Part shown: in pieces, positions 1 through 6,639 of the stretch
How positions within the stretch are numbered: position 1 is the first letter of the stretch
How the letters are laid out: the number at the start of each line of letters is the position of its first letter
Assembly: GCA_959600065.1 (NCBI GenBank)
Contig: CAUGKZ010000072.1
Coordinates: 1 to 7,643, forward strand
Direction of reading: 5' to 3'
Source of the DNA: an uncultured Kroppenstedtia sp.
GTDB taxonomy: Bacteria; Bacillota; Bacilli; Thermoactinomycetales; DSM-45169
DNA: 7,643 nucleotides
Notes under the pieces: model-generated
What the model saw: only the letters and a program-made list of their open reading frames with translations
Database searches by the model: none
What the model was told of the DNA's origin: nothing
Translations under genes and position numbers: made by a program

Positions 1-25
1 AACAGACTGAATGGGGGTAATGGAA

Positions 26-478
26 ATGACCGGTCCTCAAGACCAATTTAACCCGTTTGGTCCCAACTGGAACGATTTCAGAAAACATTTTGATCCATCT
101 CAAAAGGGTATCCCGAACCAAGACTCATCATGGATAGAGGATTATGTAAAAGGGGTGTTATCTCAAGTTCTACCTGATGATACTATTCAAAACCATTCCA
201 TCCCGATCCGCTTGCGTCCGGATGTTATCGACACCCACCATTACATCATTGTACGGGCAAAAATTCCCGAACACGCAAACACAAGAAACCTGAAAGTATT
301 CTTTAATACCGGCCAGGTGCGCTTATCCGGACTGACTGAGAAAGAAGAAGTAGTTTCACTCCCTTCTCCCGGCCGCTACAACGGCAGCAAGGCAATCTTC
401 AAAGATGATATCCTGGAAATCAGGATTCCGAAAGAATTAAATGAACCCGATCGGGAAATTACGATACAATTTTTATAA
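26..478 (+). CDS. Hsp20/alpha-crystallin-domain protein, possibly spore-coat type (CotM/GerT-like)
   Basis: A 150-residue protein. Residues about 57-136 look like a small heat-shock alpha-crystallin domain: a predicted beta-rich stretch (IPIRLRPDVI, HHYIIVRAKIP), then NLKVFFNTGQVRLSG, and a closing strand ILEIRIPK typical of the family. The N-terminal 50 residues are polar, rich in N, P, W and F, with WIEDYVKGVLSQVLP near 36-50. This layout recalls the divergent Hsp20-like proteins of Bacillus spore coats (CotM, GerT), but that subgroup is my inference. Small heat-shock proteins are ATP-independent holdases that form oligomers. An in-frame TGA at 8-10 shows the gene starts inside the window. 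In-frame ATGs lie at 11, 20 and 26; I chose 26 because GGGGG at 13-17 then sits 8 nt upstream, whereas it would overlap or nearly touch the other two. The gene is convergent with the rbs operon and looks more A+T-rich than it by eye. Confidence 0.65.
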   Translation: MTGPQDQFNPFGPNWNDFRKHFDPSQKGIPNQDSSWIEDYVKGVLSQVLPDDTIQNHSIPIRLRPDVIDTHHYIIVRAKIPEHANTRNLKVFFNTGQVRLSGLTEKEEVVSLPSPGRYNGSKAIFKDDILEIRIPKELNEPDREITIQFL

Positions 479-726
479 ACAGAAGTTCCGATCCGGACCG
501 CAACAGACACAGTCAGCGGAATCCCGTTCACACGAACCACCATTCTTGCAAACTTCCTTTTTCCCCCCTCGAGACAAGCCCGAAGGCAAACTCCTATTTG
601 GAGTCCTTTTGAGCGTTAAGTGAAATTGATCATTCAAAAACCAGGGGAGGTACGAACCGGATGTCTCCTACTTCCCTCCCGATCACTTGCCGCAACCAAC
701 CACACAGATTTTTCGACGACGACTCG

Positions 727-756
727 ATCGGTTTCCTGAATTGACAGGAAGACGAT
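727..756. repeat. Imperfect inverted repeat next to the operon terminator
   Basis: ATCG at 727-730 pairs with CGAT at 753-756, and TTCCTG at 733-738 pairs with CAGGAA at 745-750. A G/A mismatch and a T/G pair lie between the two blocks, and the loop is AATTGA. It lies only 4 bp from the terminator stem at 761-803. For minus-strand transcripts it would fold after the terminator; for plus-strand transcripts it would fold before it. No T-run follows on either strand, so it is not a terminator by itself. Confidence 0.45.
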
Positions 757-760
757 AAAG

Positions 761-803
761 AAAAGAGAGAAGCAGCGGCTCACCACCGGCGCTTCTCTCT
801 TTT
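761..803 (-). terminator. Rho-independent terminator of the rbs operon, probably bidirectional
   Basis: Arms 761-773 (AAAAGAGAGAAGC) and 791-803 (GCTTCTCTCTTTT) form a perfect 13-bp inverted repeat with a 17-nt loop that can add three more pairs (CGG 776-778 with CCG 786-788). On the minus strand the stem starts 7 nt after the rbsB stop and runs into TTTTCTTTATC, a T-rich tail. On the plus strand the 3' arm itself ends in TCTCTTTT, so read-through from the Hsp20-like gene should also stop here before running antisense into rbsB. Confidence 0.88.
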
Positions 804-810
804 CCAATGT

Positions 811-1734
811 TCACTTCTGGATCAATTCCAGCTCCACAGGGTGGAACTTGTCCACTTTTTCTCCTTTGGCGGCTTGGATGGCTACTTCGATTCCGGTCTT
901 CCCGATTTCTTCTGGTTTCTGGGCGATAGTGGCTCCAAGATCCCCTTTTTTGACTGATTTGACCGCATCATCCGTGGCGTCAAATCCGACCACCACGATC
1001 TCTTTTTTGGCAGCCCGGATCGCTTGCTGGGCACCTAAAGCCATTTCGTCATTATGGGCGAAGACGGCATCGATCTCCGGATGGCTCTGAAGGATATTCT
1101 CCATCACCGTCAGCCCTTTGTCCCGGTTGAAGTTGGCCGGTTGGGAGGCGACCACTTTCACATCCTTCTCATCATCTACCGCCTGGTGGAAACCCTTGCC
1201 CCGGTCACGGGCGGCGGAGGTTCCCGGAATCCCTTCCAATTCAACGATGTTGCCTTTGTTTTTCAGCTGTTCCAGAATGAACTCCCCAGCTGTCTTTCCG
1301 CCGGCTACGTTATCCGAGGCGACATGAGCGACAACCTCGCCCCCTTCGGATTCCCGGTCGACGGTGATGACGGGGATCTTCGCATCATTGGCGGATTCAA
1401 CAGCGGTGGAGACAGCTTTGCTGTCTGTCGGGTTGATCAACAGGATGTCCACATTTTTCTGGATCAGATCTTCTACATCGTTCAGCTGTTTGGCGTTATC
1501 GTCCTGGGCATCCGCCACAATCAACTCAGCACCCGCTTTTTTGGCGGATTTCTCCGCCCCTTCCTTCAAAGAGACGAAGAAGGGGTTGTTGAGGGTGGAG
1601 ACGGACAGACCGATCTTCACCTTGTCACCGGCGGCTTCCTTCTCCTCTTTTTCTAGGCTCGATTCGCTGGAACAACCAGCCAGGATACCGACAACCAGCA
1701 CCACAGCCAACAACAGAGTCCAGGTCTTTTTCAC
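811..1734 (-). CDS. rbsB: D-ribose ABC transporter substrate-binding lipoprotein RbsB
   Basis: A 307-residue periplasmic-binding-protein family member that captures ribose outside the membrane and delivers it to RbsC. Residues 1-20 are a lipoprotein signal: MKK, a hydrophobic run, then LAGC with the lipid-anchored cysteine at position 21. An acidic, Ser-rich linker follows, then the sugar-binding fold from about residue 39. The ribose pocket known from the E. coli protein is matched: NNPFF (50-53), VDRE (D126, R127), AARDRG (R178), NF (about 202), HNDE (N228), GFD (D252) and AQKP (Q272). This makes ribose a firmer call than a generic pentose. The start is GTG, chosen because GAGGAGGGA at 1741-1749 is well spaced and the signal peptide begins there. 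It is the last gene, 49 nt after rbsC, and the only junction with a real gap apart from the short rbsD-rbsA spacer. The terminator follows directly. Confidence 0.95.
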   Translation of the reverse strand: MKKTWTLLLAVVLVVGILAGCSSESSLEKEEKEAAGDKVKIGLSVSTLNNPFFVSLKEGAEKSAKKAGAELIVADAQDDNAKQLNDVEDLIQKNVDILLINPTDSKAVSTAVESANDAKIPVITVDRESEGGEVVAHVASDNVAGGKTAGEFILEQLKNKGNIVELEGIPGTSAARDRGKGFHQAVDDEKDVKVVASQPANFNRDKGLTVMENILQSHPEIDAVFAHNDEMALGAQQAIRAAKKEIVVVGFDATDDAVKSVKKGDLGATIAQKPEEIGKTGIEVAIQAAKGEKVDKFHPVELELIQK

Positions 1735-1740
1735 TTCGGG

Positions 1741-1749
1741 TCCCTCCTC
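1741..1749 (-). promoter_or_regulatory. Ribosome binding site of rbsB
   Basis: The minus strand reads GAGGAGGGA here, with GGAGG ending 8 nt before the GTG at 1734. It fixes the GTG as the start. The palindrome AAAAATTTTT at 1750-1759 lies immediately upstream, leaving the site in an unstructured A/T-rich setting that should favour strong translation of the binding protein. Confidence 0.8.
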
Positions 1750-1783
1750 AAAAATTTTTATACAAAAGTCCCATGGATCGGGT

Positions 1784-2734
1784 TCAGGATTTCTTGGATC
1801 GATCCAGTAGCACCGCCAGCAGGATCACTCCACCCTTCACCACTTGTTGGTAGAAGGAGGAGACGTTGAGCAGGTTGAGTCCGTTGTCCAGCACTCCGAT
1901 GATCATGGCACCGATCAATGTACCAACGATCCAGCCCCGGCCTCCAGACAGGCTCGTCCCGCCGATGACCACAGCGGCGATGGCATCCAGTTCATAACTC
2001 GCCCCAGCTGTCGGCTGGGCGGAGTTGAGACGGGCAGTCAAGATAATACCCGCCAAGGAAGCGAACAGACCACTGATCGCATACACCCATACCTTCACCC
2101 GGTGGGTCCGGACACCCGAGAGCATCGTCGCTTCCTCATTGCCCCCGATAGCATAGACATGACGGCCGAAGGTGGTATTTTTTAGGACAAAGTAAAGGAT
2201 AAAGAAGGAAATCAGCATCCAGATCACCGGGATCGGAATCTCCAGGAAATATCCCTTGCCCAGCATGGAAAAGAGTTCATTCTCATAAGCGATGGGACGC
2301 CCTTCGGTATACACCAGGGTTAGCCCACGGAAAATAGTCATCGTCGCCAGAGTGGCGATAAAAGGAGCCACTCGCCCTCGGGTCACCAATACTCCGTTGA
2401 TCGTTCCCATCAGCGTGCCTGCCACTAACCCGGTCAGGATCGCCAGAAAAGGATCCATCCCGGAGGCCAACATCCCTGCACTAAAAGCTCCAGACAGAGC
2501 CAGGATGGAACCGACGGAAAGATCAATTCCCCCGGTTAGGATGACAAAGGTCATCCCAAAGGCCAGCAAGGCGTTGATGGAGATCTGCCTGAGCACATTG
2601 AAGATATTGGTCATGGTCAAAAAGTCCTGGCTGATCAGCGACAATACGACCACGATCACCCCTAGACCTAAGAGGGGACCGATTTTCTGCACCCAACCTA
2701 CTCGCATCGCGGAGCTTTTCAACGGGGTTTGCAT
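1784..2734 (-). CDS. rbsC: Ribose ABC transporter permease RbsC
   Basis: A 316-residue integral membrane protein of the RbsC/AraH/XylH permease family, forming the channel through which ribose enters the cell. Hydrophobic segments are evident from about residues 19-35, 54-68, 73-90, 95-115, 120-142, 168-184, 214-232, 250-262, 266-283 and 296-310. Family hallmarks are present: TGGIDLSVGS (67-76), the cytoplasmic coupling loop AIGGNEEATMLSGV (195-208) that docks on RbsA, and GGTSLSGGRG (258-267). Length agrees with E. coli RbsC (about 321). The start is ambiguous between GTG at 2737 and ATG at 2734. I prefer ATG, whose distance to the GGAGG core is 9 nt. Its first base is the last base of the rbsA TGA (TGATG), so translation is probably coupled to rbsA. 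Confidence 0.95.
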   Translation of the reverse strand: MQTPLKSSAMRVGWVQKIGPLLGLGVIVVVLSLISQDFLTMTNIFNVLRQISINALLAFGMTFVILTGGIDLSVGSILALSGAFSAGMLASGMDPFLAILTGLVAGTLMGTINGVLVTRGRVAPFIATLATMTIFRGLTLVYTEGRPIAYENELFSMLGKGYFLEIPIPVIWMLISFFILYFVLKNTTFGRHVYAIGGNEEATMLSGVRTHRVKVWVYAISGLFASLAGIILTARLNSAQPTAGASYELDAIAAVVIGGTSLSGGRGWIVGTLIGAMIIGVLDNGLNLLNVSSFYQQVVKGGVILLAVLLDRSKKS

Positions 2735-4230
2735 CACACTTCACCTCCCGAGGCGGCTCGCATCACTTTCTCCTGTGTCGCCTCACCTTTTGCAAAGCGG
2801 CCGGTGATCCGCCCTTCGTGCATCACCAGCACCCGATCGCTCATCCCCAACACTTCCGGCAGATCCGAGGAAATGAGCAGGATTGCCAACCCTTCCTGGG
2901 CCAATCGGTCGATCAAGCGGTAGATTTCCTCCTTGGCCCCGATATCCACACCCCGGGTGGGTTCATCCAAAATTAGCACCCGGGGAGAAGTAGCCAACCA
3001 CTTGCCGATCACCACTTTTTGCTGATTTCCTCCGCTTAAGGTACGAACCTCCTGTTCCGAACCGGAAGCCTTGACGGACAGGGTGTCCACGGTCTCTGCA
3101 GTCAGACGAGCCTCTTGCTTCCCGTGAATCACGCCCCAGGAGGAGAGAGAAGAAAGGCTGGGCAGAGACAGATTTTCCCTGACAGAGAGGGGAAGTACCA
3201 ACCCCTCCTGCTTGCGATCTTCTGTAACATAGGCGAGGCCGTGTCGAATGGCATCTTCCGGACGTCGGATTCGAACCTCTTGCCCATCGATCCGGAGGGT
3301 TCCACCCTCCGCTTTTCTGACCCCGAAAAGAAGATCCGCCGTTTCCGTTCGACCGGCTCCCATCAACCCCGCCAGTCCCACGATCTCCCCTTGACAGATG
3401 GAGAAAGAGATGTCCTCCACCTCTCCCTTACGGGTCAATCCCTCGACAGAGAACCGTTCTTCTCCGGGGGGGACAGGATGGCGAGGATAACGGTTCTGGA
3501 TCTCCCGGCCCACCATCATCTGGACCAGTTCATCCATGTTCGTCTCCCTGCTGACCCGAGTTCCCACCGTTTCCCCGTCTCGCATCACTGTGATTCGGTC
3601 ACAGATTTCAAAGATTTCCTCCATCCGGTGGGAGATGTAGATCATCCCCACTCCCTGTTTTTTCAGGGAACGAATCACATCAAACAAGGACTCGATCTCC
3701 CGGTTGGTCAGTGCCGCTGTCGGCTCATCCAGCACCAGGATCTTGGCCTCCAGGGAAAGCGCCTTGGCGATCTCCACCATTTGTTGCTGACCGACGGAGA
3801 GATCTCCGGTTTTTACTGAAGGATGGAGATCCATTCCCAAGCGTTCCAGCCACTTTTTCGCCTCAGCTTCCATTCGACGCCAGCGAATCCAGCCCGTTCG
3901 CCCCCAGACAAATTCCCGGCCAAGAAAGAGATTCTCCATCACCGAGAGGTGGGGCACCAGGTTGAGCTCCTGATGGATCATGGCGATACCCAATTCCGTC
4001 GCCTCCCGGGGTGTGGAGATGTTCCGTTCCTCACCGGCGATGGCCACCTGGCCTCCCTCTCTGGGGTAGATCCCCCCGAGAATCTTCATCAGCGTGGATT
4101 TGCCGGCTCCGTTTTCCCCCATGAGGGCGTGGACTTCTCCTTTTTCCAGGGAGAAGCCTGCATTTATCAACACTTGGACACCGGAGAAAGATTTTTGAAT
4201 TTGAGTCATTTCTAAGAGTGGTTTGGCCAT
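2734..4230 (-). CDS. rbsA: Ribose ABC transporter ATP-binding protein RbsA, two fused ATPase domains
   Basis: A 498-residue cytoplasmic protein with two ABC domains in tandem, as in monosaccharide importers; it powers uptake through RbsC. Domain 1: Walker A GENGAGKST (38-46), signature LSVGQQQ (144-150), Walker B ILVLDEP (164-170), H-loop His201. Domain 2: degenerate Walker A GLMGAGRTE (288-296) with Arg in place of the key Lys, intact signature LSGGNQQK (398-405), Walker B VLILDEP (418-424), and Asp456 where the H-loop His would be. The second site is therefore probably poorly active or inactive in hydrolysis, as is usual for RbsA/MglA/AraG proteins and not a sign of decay. The frame stays open upstream to 4293, but that would overlap rbsD; ATG 4230 has AAGGTGA 4 nt upstream (AAGG core at 7 nt) and begins the conserved N-terminus. 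It lies 14 nt after rbsD and overlaps rbsC by one base. Confidence 0.96.
   Translation of the reverse strand: MAKPLLEMTQIQKSFSGVQVLINAGFSLEKGEVHALMGENGAGKSTLMKILGGIYPREGGQVAIAGEERNISTPREATELGIAMIHQELNLVPHLSVMENLFLGREFVWGRTGWIRWRRMEAEAKKWLERLGMDLHPSVKTGDLSVGQQQMVEIAKALSLEAKILVLDEPTAALTNREIESLFDVIRSLKKQGVGMIYISHRMEEIFEICDRITVMRDGETVGTRVSRETNMDELVQMMVGREIQNRYPRHPVPPGEERFSVEGLTRKGEVEDISFSICQGEIVGLAGLMGAGRTETADLLFGVRKAEGGTLRIDGQEVRIRRPEDAIRHGLAYVTEDRKQEGLVLPLSVRENLSLPSLSSLSSWGVIHGKQEARLTAETVDTLSVKASGSEQEVRTLSGGNQQKVVIGKWLATSPRVLILDEPTRGVDIGAKEEIYRLIDRLAQEGLAILLISSDLPEVLGMSDRVLVMHEGRITGRFAKGEATQEKVMRAASGGEV
2741..2748 (-). promoter_or_regulatory. Ribosome binding site of rbsC inside the end of rbsA
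   Basis: GGAGGTGA on the minus strand is an 8-base match to the anti-Shine-Dalgarno end of 16S rRNA. It lies in the last codons of rbsA. Its GGAGG core is 9 nt from the ATG at 2734 and 6 nt from the GTG at 2737, which favours the ATG. Confidence 0.75.
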
Positions 4231-4244
4231 GATTTCACCTTCTT

Positions 4245-4640
4245 TCAGAACAGGACACCAGCCTGCAAGACCAGATTGGCATAGGGCGTGCATTCCCCGG
4301 TGCGGATCACCGCTTTTGCCTTCCGGGTTAGCTCTTTCAGCTCTTCATGAGAGATCGTCTCCCATGGGATTCCCGGAAGTGCCTCTATCCACTGTTGATG
4401 GAGAGAGGGGCTTACCTCTGTCGTCTCCTGGGCCAGAATCGCTTTTTCCACCGTCATTTCCGACAATACCGCCTCCAGTGTCTCCCACAGGCCTGGAGTG
4501 CCTGGACGTACTGCCAGATCGATTCGCTCCGTCTCCGCCGGGATCGGCAGGCCAGCATCCGCAATCACAATGAGATCCGTATGACCCAGTTCACTGATCA
4601 CTCTGGACAGGTGACTGTTGAGTAGCATCGTCTTTTTCAA
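4245..4640 (-). CDS. rbsD: D-ribose pyranase RbsD
   Basis: A 131-residue cytoplasmic enzyme that interconverts the beta-pyranose and beta-furanose forms of ribose, supplying the form RbsK uses. It has the family length and the key residues: His20 in ELGHTD (catalytic base position), Asp28 in IADAG, His98 in ISHEE, Tyr120 and Asn122 in CTPYAN, and the conserved end LQAGVLF. The start codon is TTG at 4640. It is supported by GGAAGG 7 nt upstream, by the MKK N-terminus seen in family members, and by the fact that it places the catalytic histidine at exactly residue 20. The next ATG, at codon 5, would shorten this. TTG overlaps the rbsK stop in the four bases TTGA, suggesting translational coupling to rbsK. 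Confidence 0.95.
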   Translation of the reverse strand: MKKTMLLNSHLSRVISELGHTDLIVIADAGLPIPAETERIDLAVRPGTPGLWETLEAVLSEMTVEKAILAQETTEVSPSLHQQWIEALPGIPWETISHEELKELTRKAKAVIRTGECTPYANLVLQAGVLF

Positions 4641-5575
4641 TAGTCGACCTTCCTTTCCCTTCCATGAAAAACTTCCACTTCCTGTCGCGTCGGCATGCCG
4701 TCCTGGGCTCCCAGTCGGGTGACAGCCAAAGCGGCCACCTGGCCTGCGAAGTCGACAGCTTCTGTGAGGCCCTCTCCCTCAGCGAGAGCGCAGGCGAGCC
4801 CCGCGTTAAAGGCATCCCCTGCCCCGGTGGAATCCACCACGTCCACAGGATGGGCCCCCACTTGCTGGAACCCCTCTGCCGACAGGAGGGCCGCCCCCTG
4901 CTCCCCCAGTGTGGTCACCACACAGCCCACCCCCTGTTCCAACAGCACCTGCATCGCTGCTTCTAAATTTTCTTCCCCCGCTGGATGCGCAGAGAGAAGC
5001 TCCAACTCAGTACGGTTGGGGGTGATCACATCTGTCAGCTGATACAGCTCTGGGGGCAACTCCTGGGCGGGGGCGGGATTCAGCACCACCGTTTTCCCCA
5101 GTTCTTTGGCAATCCGGGCCGCCGTGATCACCGTCTCCAGTGGAATCTCCAACTGTAACAGCACCACATCCACGCTGGCGATTCGCTCTCGATTGGCCTC
5201 CACATCACTGGGGAGGCAGTGGTTGTTGGCTCCCTGGACCACGATAATCCGGTTGTCCCCACCAGAGAGCAGGATCGATGCCACACCGGTAGGAGTGATG
5301 GAAACGGTTTTCACCGCCGTCGTTTCCACTCCGCTCTTTTGCAAAGATTCCAACAGAGACTGGCCAAAGGGATCCCCTCCTACGGAACCGATCATCTGAG
5401 TGCGGACTCCCAGCCGGGCTGCGGCTACAGCTTGGTTGGCTCCCTTGCCGCCGGGAATAAAGTGGACTTCCTCTCCCAACACCGTCTCTCCGATCTGCGG
5501 CAGTCGCCGGGTCTGAACCACCACGTCCATGTTCAAACTGCCGATCACCGCCACACGAGCCGATCTCTCTTTCAA
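4637..5575 (-). CDS. rbsK: Ribokinase RbsK
   Basis: A 312-residue PfkB-family sugar kinase that phosphorylates D-ribose at O5 with ATP to give ribose 5-phosphate for the pentose phosphate pathway. N-terminal substrate site VIGSLNMD (10-17), PfkB signature 1 region PGGKGANQA (41-49), NPAPA (166-170), TPNRTE (185-190), and signature 2 DSTGAGDAF (248-256) with catalytic Asp254 and the anion hole GAGD. The ribokinase-typical end GMPTRQEV is at 293-300. The start is TTG at 5575, well placed 8 nt after GAGGAGG. The first ATG lies at codon 16, inside the substrate-binding motif, and is excluded. TTG overlaps the rbsR TGA as TTGA. Some 15 residues after GMPTRQEV are charged and look like an ordinary variable tail. 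Confidence 0.96.
   Translation of the reverse strand: MKERSARVAVIGSLNMDVVVQTRRLPQIGETVLGEEVHFIPGGKGANQAVAAARLGVRTQMIGSVGGDPFGQSLLESLQKSGVETTAVKTVSITPTGVASILLSGGDNRIIVVQGANNHCLPSDVEANRERIASVDVVLLQLEIPLETVITAARIAKELGKTVVLNPAPAQELPPELYQLTDVITPNRTELELLSAHPAGEENLEAAMQVLLEQGVGCVVTTLGEQGAALLSAEGFQQVGAHPVDVVDSTGAGDAFNAGLACALAEGEGLTEAVDFAGQVAALAVTRLGAQDGMPTRQEVEVFHGRERKVDY
4648..4653 (-). promoter_or_regulatory. Ribosome binding site of rbsD
   Basis: The minus strand reads GGAAGG, 7 nt before the TTG at 4640 and inside the end of rbsK. It supports the TTG start instead of the ATG at codon 5, which would be 19 nt away. Confidence 0.7.
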
Positions 5576-6573
5576 TTCCTTCGCCTCCTCGTCGAATCCC
5601 GCTGAATCAGATGAGTATCCAGCTCCAGGTCCACCATCTGATCCGTTTTCTCTTGTACCCGGTCGATCAAGTGCAGAGCCGCCCGCGCTCCGATCTCATA
5701 GATAGGCTGGGCCACCGTGGTCAACTCCGGTTCGGTCCACTCCCCGGCGCCCACCCCGTCGAATCCGCACAGGGAAATCTCTTCCGGCACCTTCACACCC
5801 ATTCGATGCAATGCTTTGAGCGCACCCACCGCCATCAGATCATTGCCAGCGAAAATTCCATCGAGATCGGGATGGAATTCCAGCAAGGCTTGAATGGCCC
5901 CCTTACCCCCGGCAATAGAAAAGTGACCGGGCACGATCAGGGATTCTTCAAACCACGCACGTCCTTCCACCATCTCCCGGTATCCTTTCAACCGTTCCTC
6001 AGCCGTGATCAATTCCTGCGGGCCGGCGATATGGGCAATCTTGCGACATCCCGCATCCAGCAGATGCTGAACCGCCAGCTTCGCTCCCTCGGCATTTTTC
6101 GAACGGATCACGGAACAACCACCTTGACCTGGAGCCCGGTCCAATACCACCAAGGGGATGTGGTGACGGACCATATACTTCAGATCCTCTTCACTCAGGG
6201 TGCTGGAAGCGAAAATGATCCCGTCGATATATTTTTGGTGGAGCACTTGTATATAAGATTTCTCCCGGACATCCAAATCATCGGAATTGCAGATAATAAC
6301 TGTGAATTCCCGGGATCGAGCCGTATCTTCCACCGCCCGTGCCAATTCCGAAAAAAAAGGGTTCATAATATCCGGCAGGATCATGGCAATCGTTCCTGTT
6401 TTCCGGCTGGTCAAACTGCGGGCCACGGAGTTCGGGCGGTAGTCTAACTCCCGGATCACCTCCCGCACCCGAGCCTCCGTCTCCAGGTTCACATACCCTT
6501 TTTTGTTCAAAACCCGGGACACCGTCGCTACGGAAACCCCGGCCTCTCTGGCCACATCTCGGATCGTTGTCAT
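5572..6573 (-). CDS. rbsR: LacI-family ribose operon repressor RbsR
   Basis: A 333-residue LacI/GalR regulator. Residues 1-56 are the DNA-binding domain: IRDVAREAGVSVATVSRVLN (4-23) holds the helix-turn-helix, and PNSVARSL (47-54) is the hinge helix whose Leu54 should insert in the central CG of the operator. Residues 60-325 are the periplasmic-binding-protein-like sensor (AMILPDIMNPFF at 63-74, GNDLMAVGAL about 243-252, GFDG 270-273). The sensor resembles RbsB in fold and probably binds ribose or a derivative; which one cannot be read here. The DNA-reading helix is close to that of CcpA. It is the first gene of the operon it presumably represses, so it is autoregulated. The ATG at 6573 is 12 nt from GGGAG (6586-6590), a long spacing that may keep its own translation low. 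An in-frame TGA at 6583-6585 excludes upstream extension. Confidence 0.93.
   Translation of the reverse strand: MTTIRDVAREAGVSVATVSRVLNKKGYVNLETEARVREVIRELDYRPNSVARSLTSRKTGTIAMILPDIMNPFFSELARAVEDTARSREFTVIICNSDDLDVREKSYIQVLHQKYIDGIIFASSTLSEEDLKYMVRHHIPLVVLDRAPGQGGCSVIRSKNAEGAKLAVQHLLDAGCRKIAHIAGPQELITAEERLKGYREMVEGRAWFEESLIVPGHFSIAGGKGAIQALLEFHPDLDGIFAGNDLMAVGALKALHRMGVKVPEEISLCGFDGVGAGEWTEPELTTVAQPIYEIGARAALHLIDRVQEKTDQMVDLELDTHLIQRDSTRRRRN
5584..5590 (-). promoter_or_regulatory. Ribosome binding site of rbsK
   Basis: GAGGAGG on the minus strand, 8 nt before the TTG at 5575 and inside the last codons of rbsR. It decides the TTG start of rbsK, since no ATG or GTG is equally well placed. Confidence 0.75.
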
Positions 6574-6590
6574 ACGCTGAATTCACTCCC

Positions 6591-6608
6591 TGTGTAACCG
6601 GTTACACA
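6591..6608. promoter_or_regulatory. Operator O2, RbsR and possible CcpA (cre) site
   Basis: TGTGTAACCGGTTACACA is a perfect 18-bp palindrome with the central CG expected for LacI-family operators. Its inner 14 bases fit the cre consensus TGWAANCGNTNWCA. It lies in the predicted leader of the rbs mRNA and directly abuts the GGGAG ribosome binding site of rbsR (6586-6590). In RNA it could fold as a 7-bp stem with a CCGG loop. Confidence 0.85.
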
Positions 6609-6639
6609 CAAAAAGAAAAAAAGAGAAGGCCAGTCATTC

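Larger units (their letters stand above)
479..810. other. Convergent intergenic region between the Hsp20-like gene and rbsB
   Basis: This 332-bp stretch separates two converging genes and holds no convincing long gene. Visible elements, left to right: a weak hairpin ACTCC-TATTT-GGAGT at 590-604 followed by CCTTTT, a poor candidate terminator for the plus-strand gene; GGGGAGG at 644-650, which resembles a ribosome binding site and precedes a 27-codon reading frame at 661-744; an imperfect stem at 727-756; and the strong operon terminator at 761-803. No tRNA, repeat family or mobile-element end is visible. Confidence 0.6.

Noticed and set aside
590..610. ACTCC-TATTT-GGAGT followed by CCTTTT as a terminator of the Hsp20-like gene.
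   Set aside because: A 5-bp stem with a short interrupted T-run is weak, and the much stronger terminator downstream suffices; kept only as a note in the intergenic entry.
1750..1790. TATAAA on the minus strand before rbsB as an internal promoter.
   Set aside because: No acceptable -35 lies 16-18 bp upstream (best TGAACC), and the start point would leave almost no leader before the ribosome binding site.
2734..4230. Missing Walker A lysine and H-loop histidine in the second ATPase domain of RbsA as a sign of decay.
   Set aside because: This asymmetry is normal for RbsA-type double ATPases; the rest of the domain is intact.
4231..4293. Upstream extension of rbsA to 4293.
   Set aside because: The extra 21 residues overlap the end of rbsD and do not look like an ABC protein N-terminus; ATG 4230 has its own ribosome binding site.
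5611..6447. Long plus-strand open frame opposite rbsR, and similar ones opposite rbsA and rbsB.
   Set aside because: They mirror the codon structure of the real minus-strand genes, lack ribosome binding sites and resemble no protein family.
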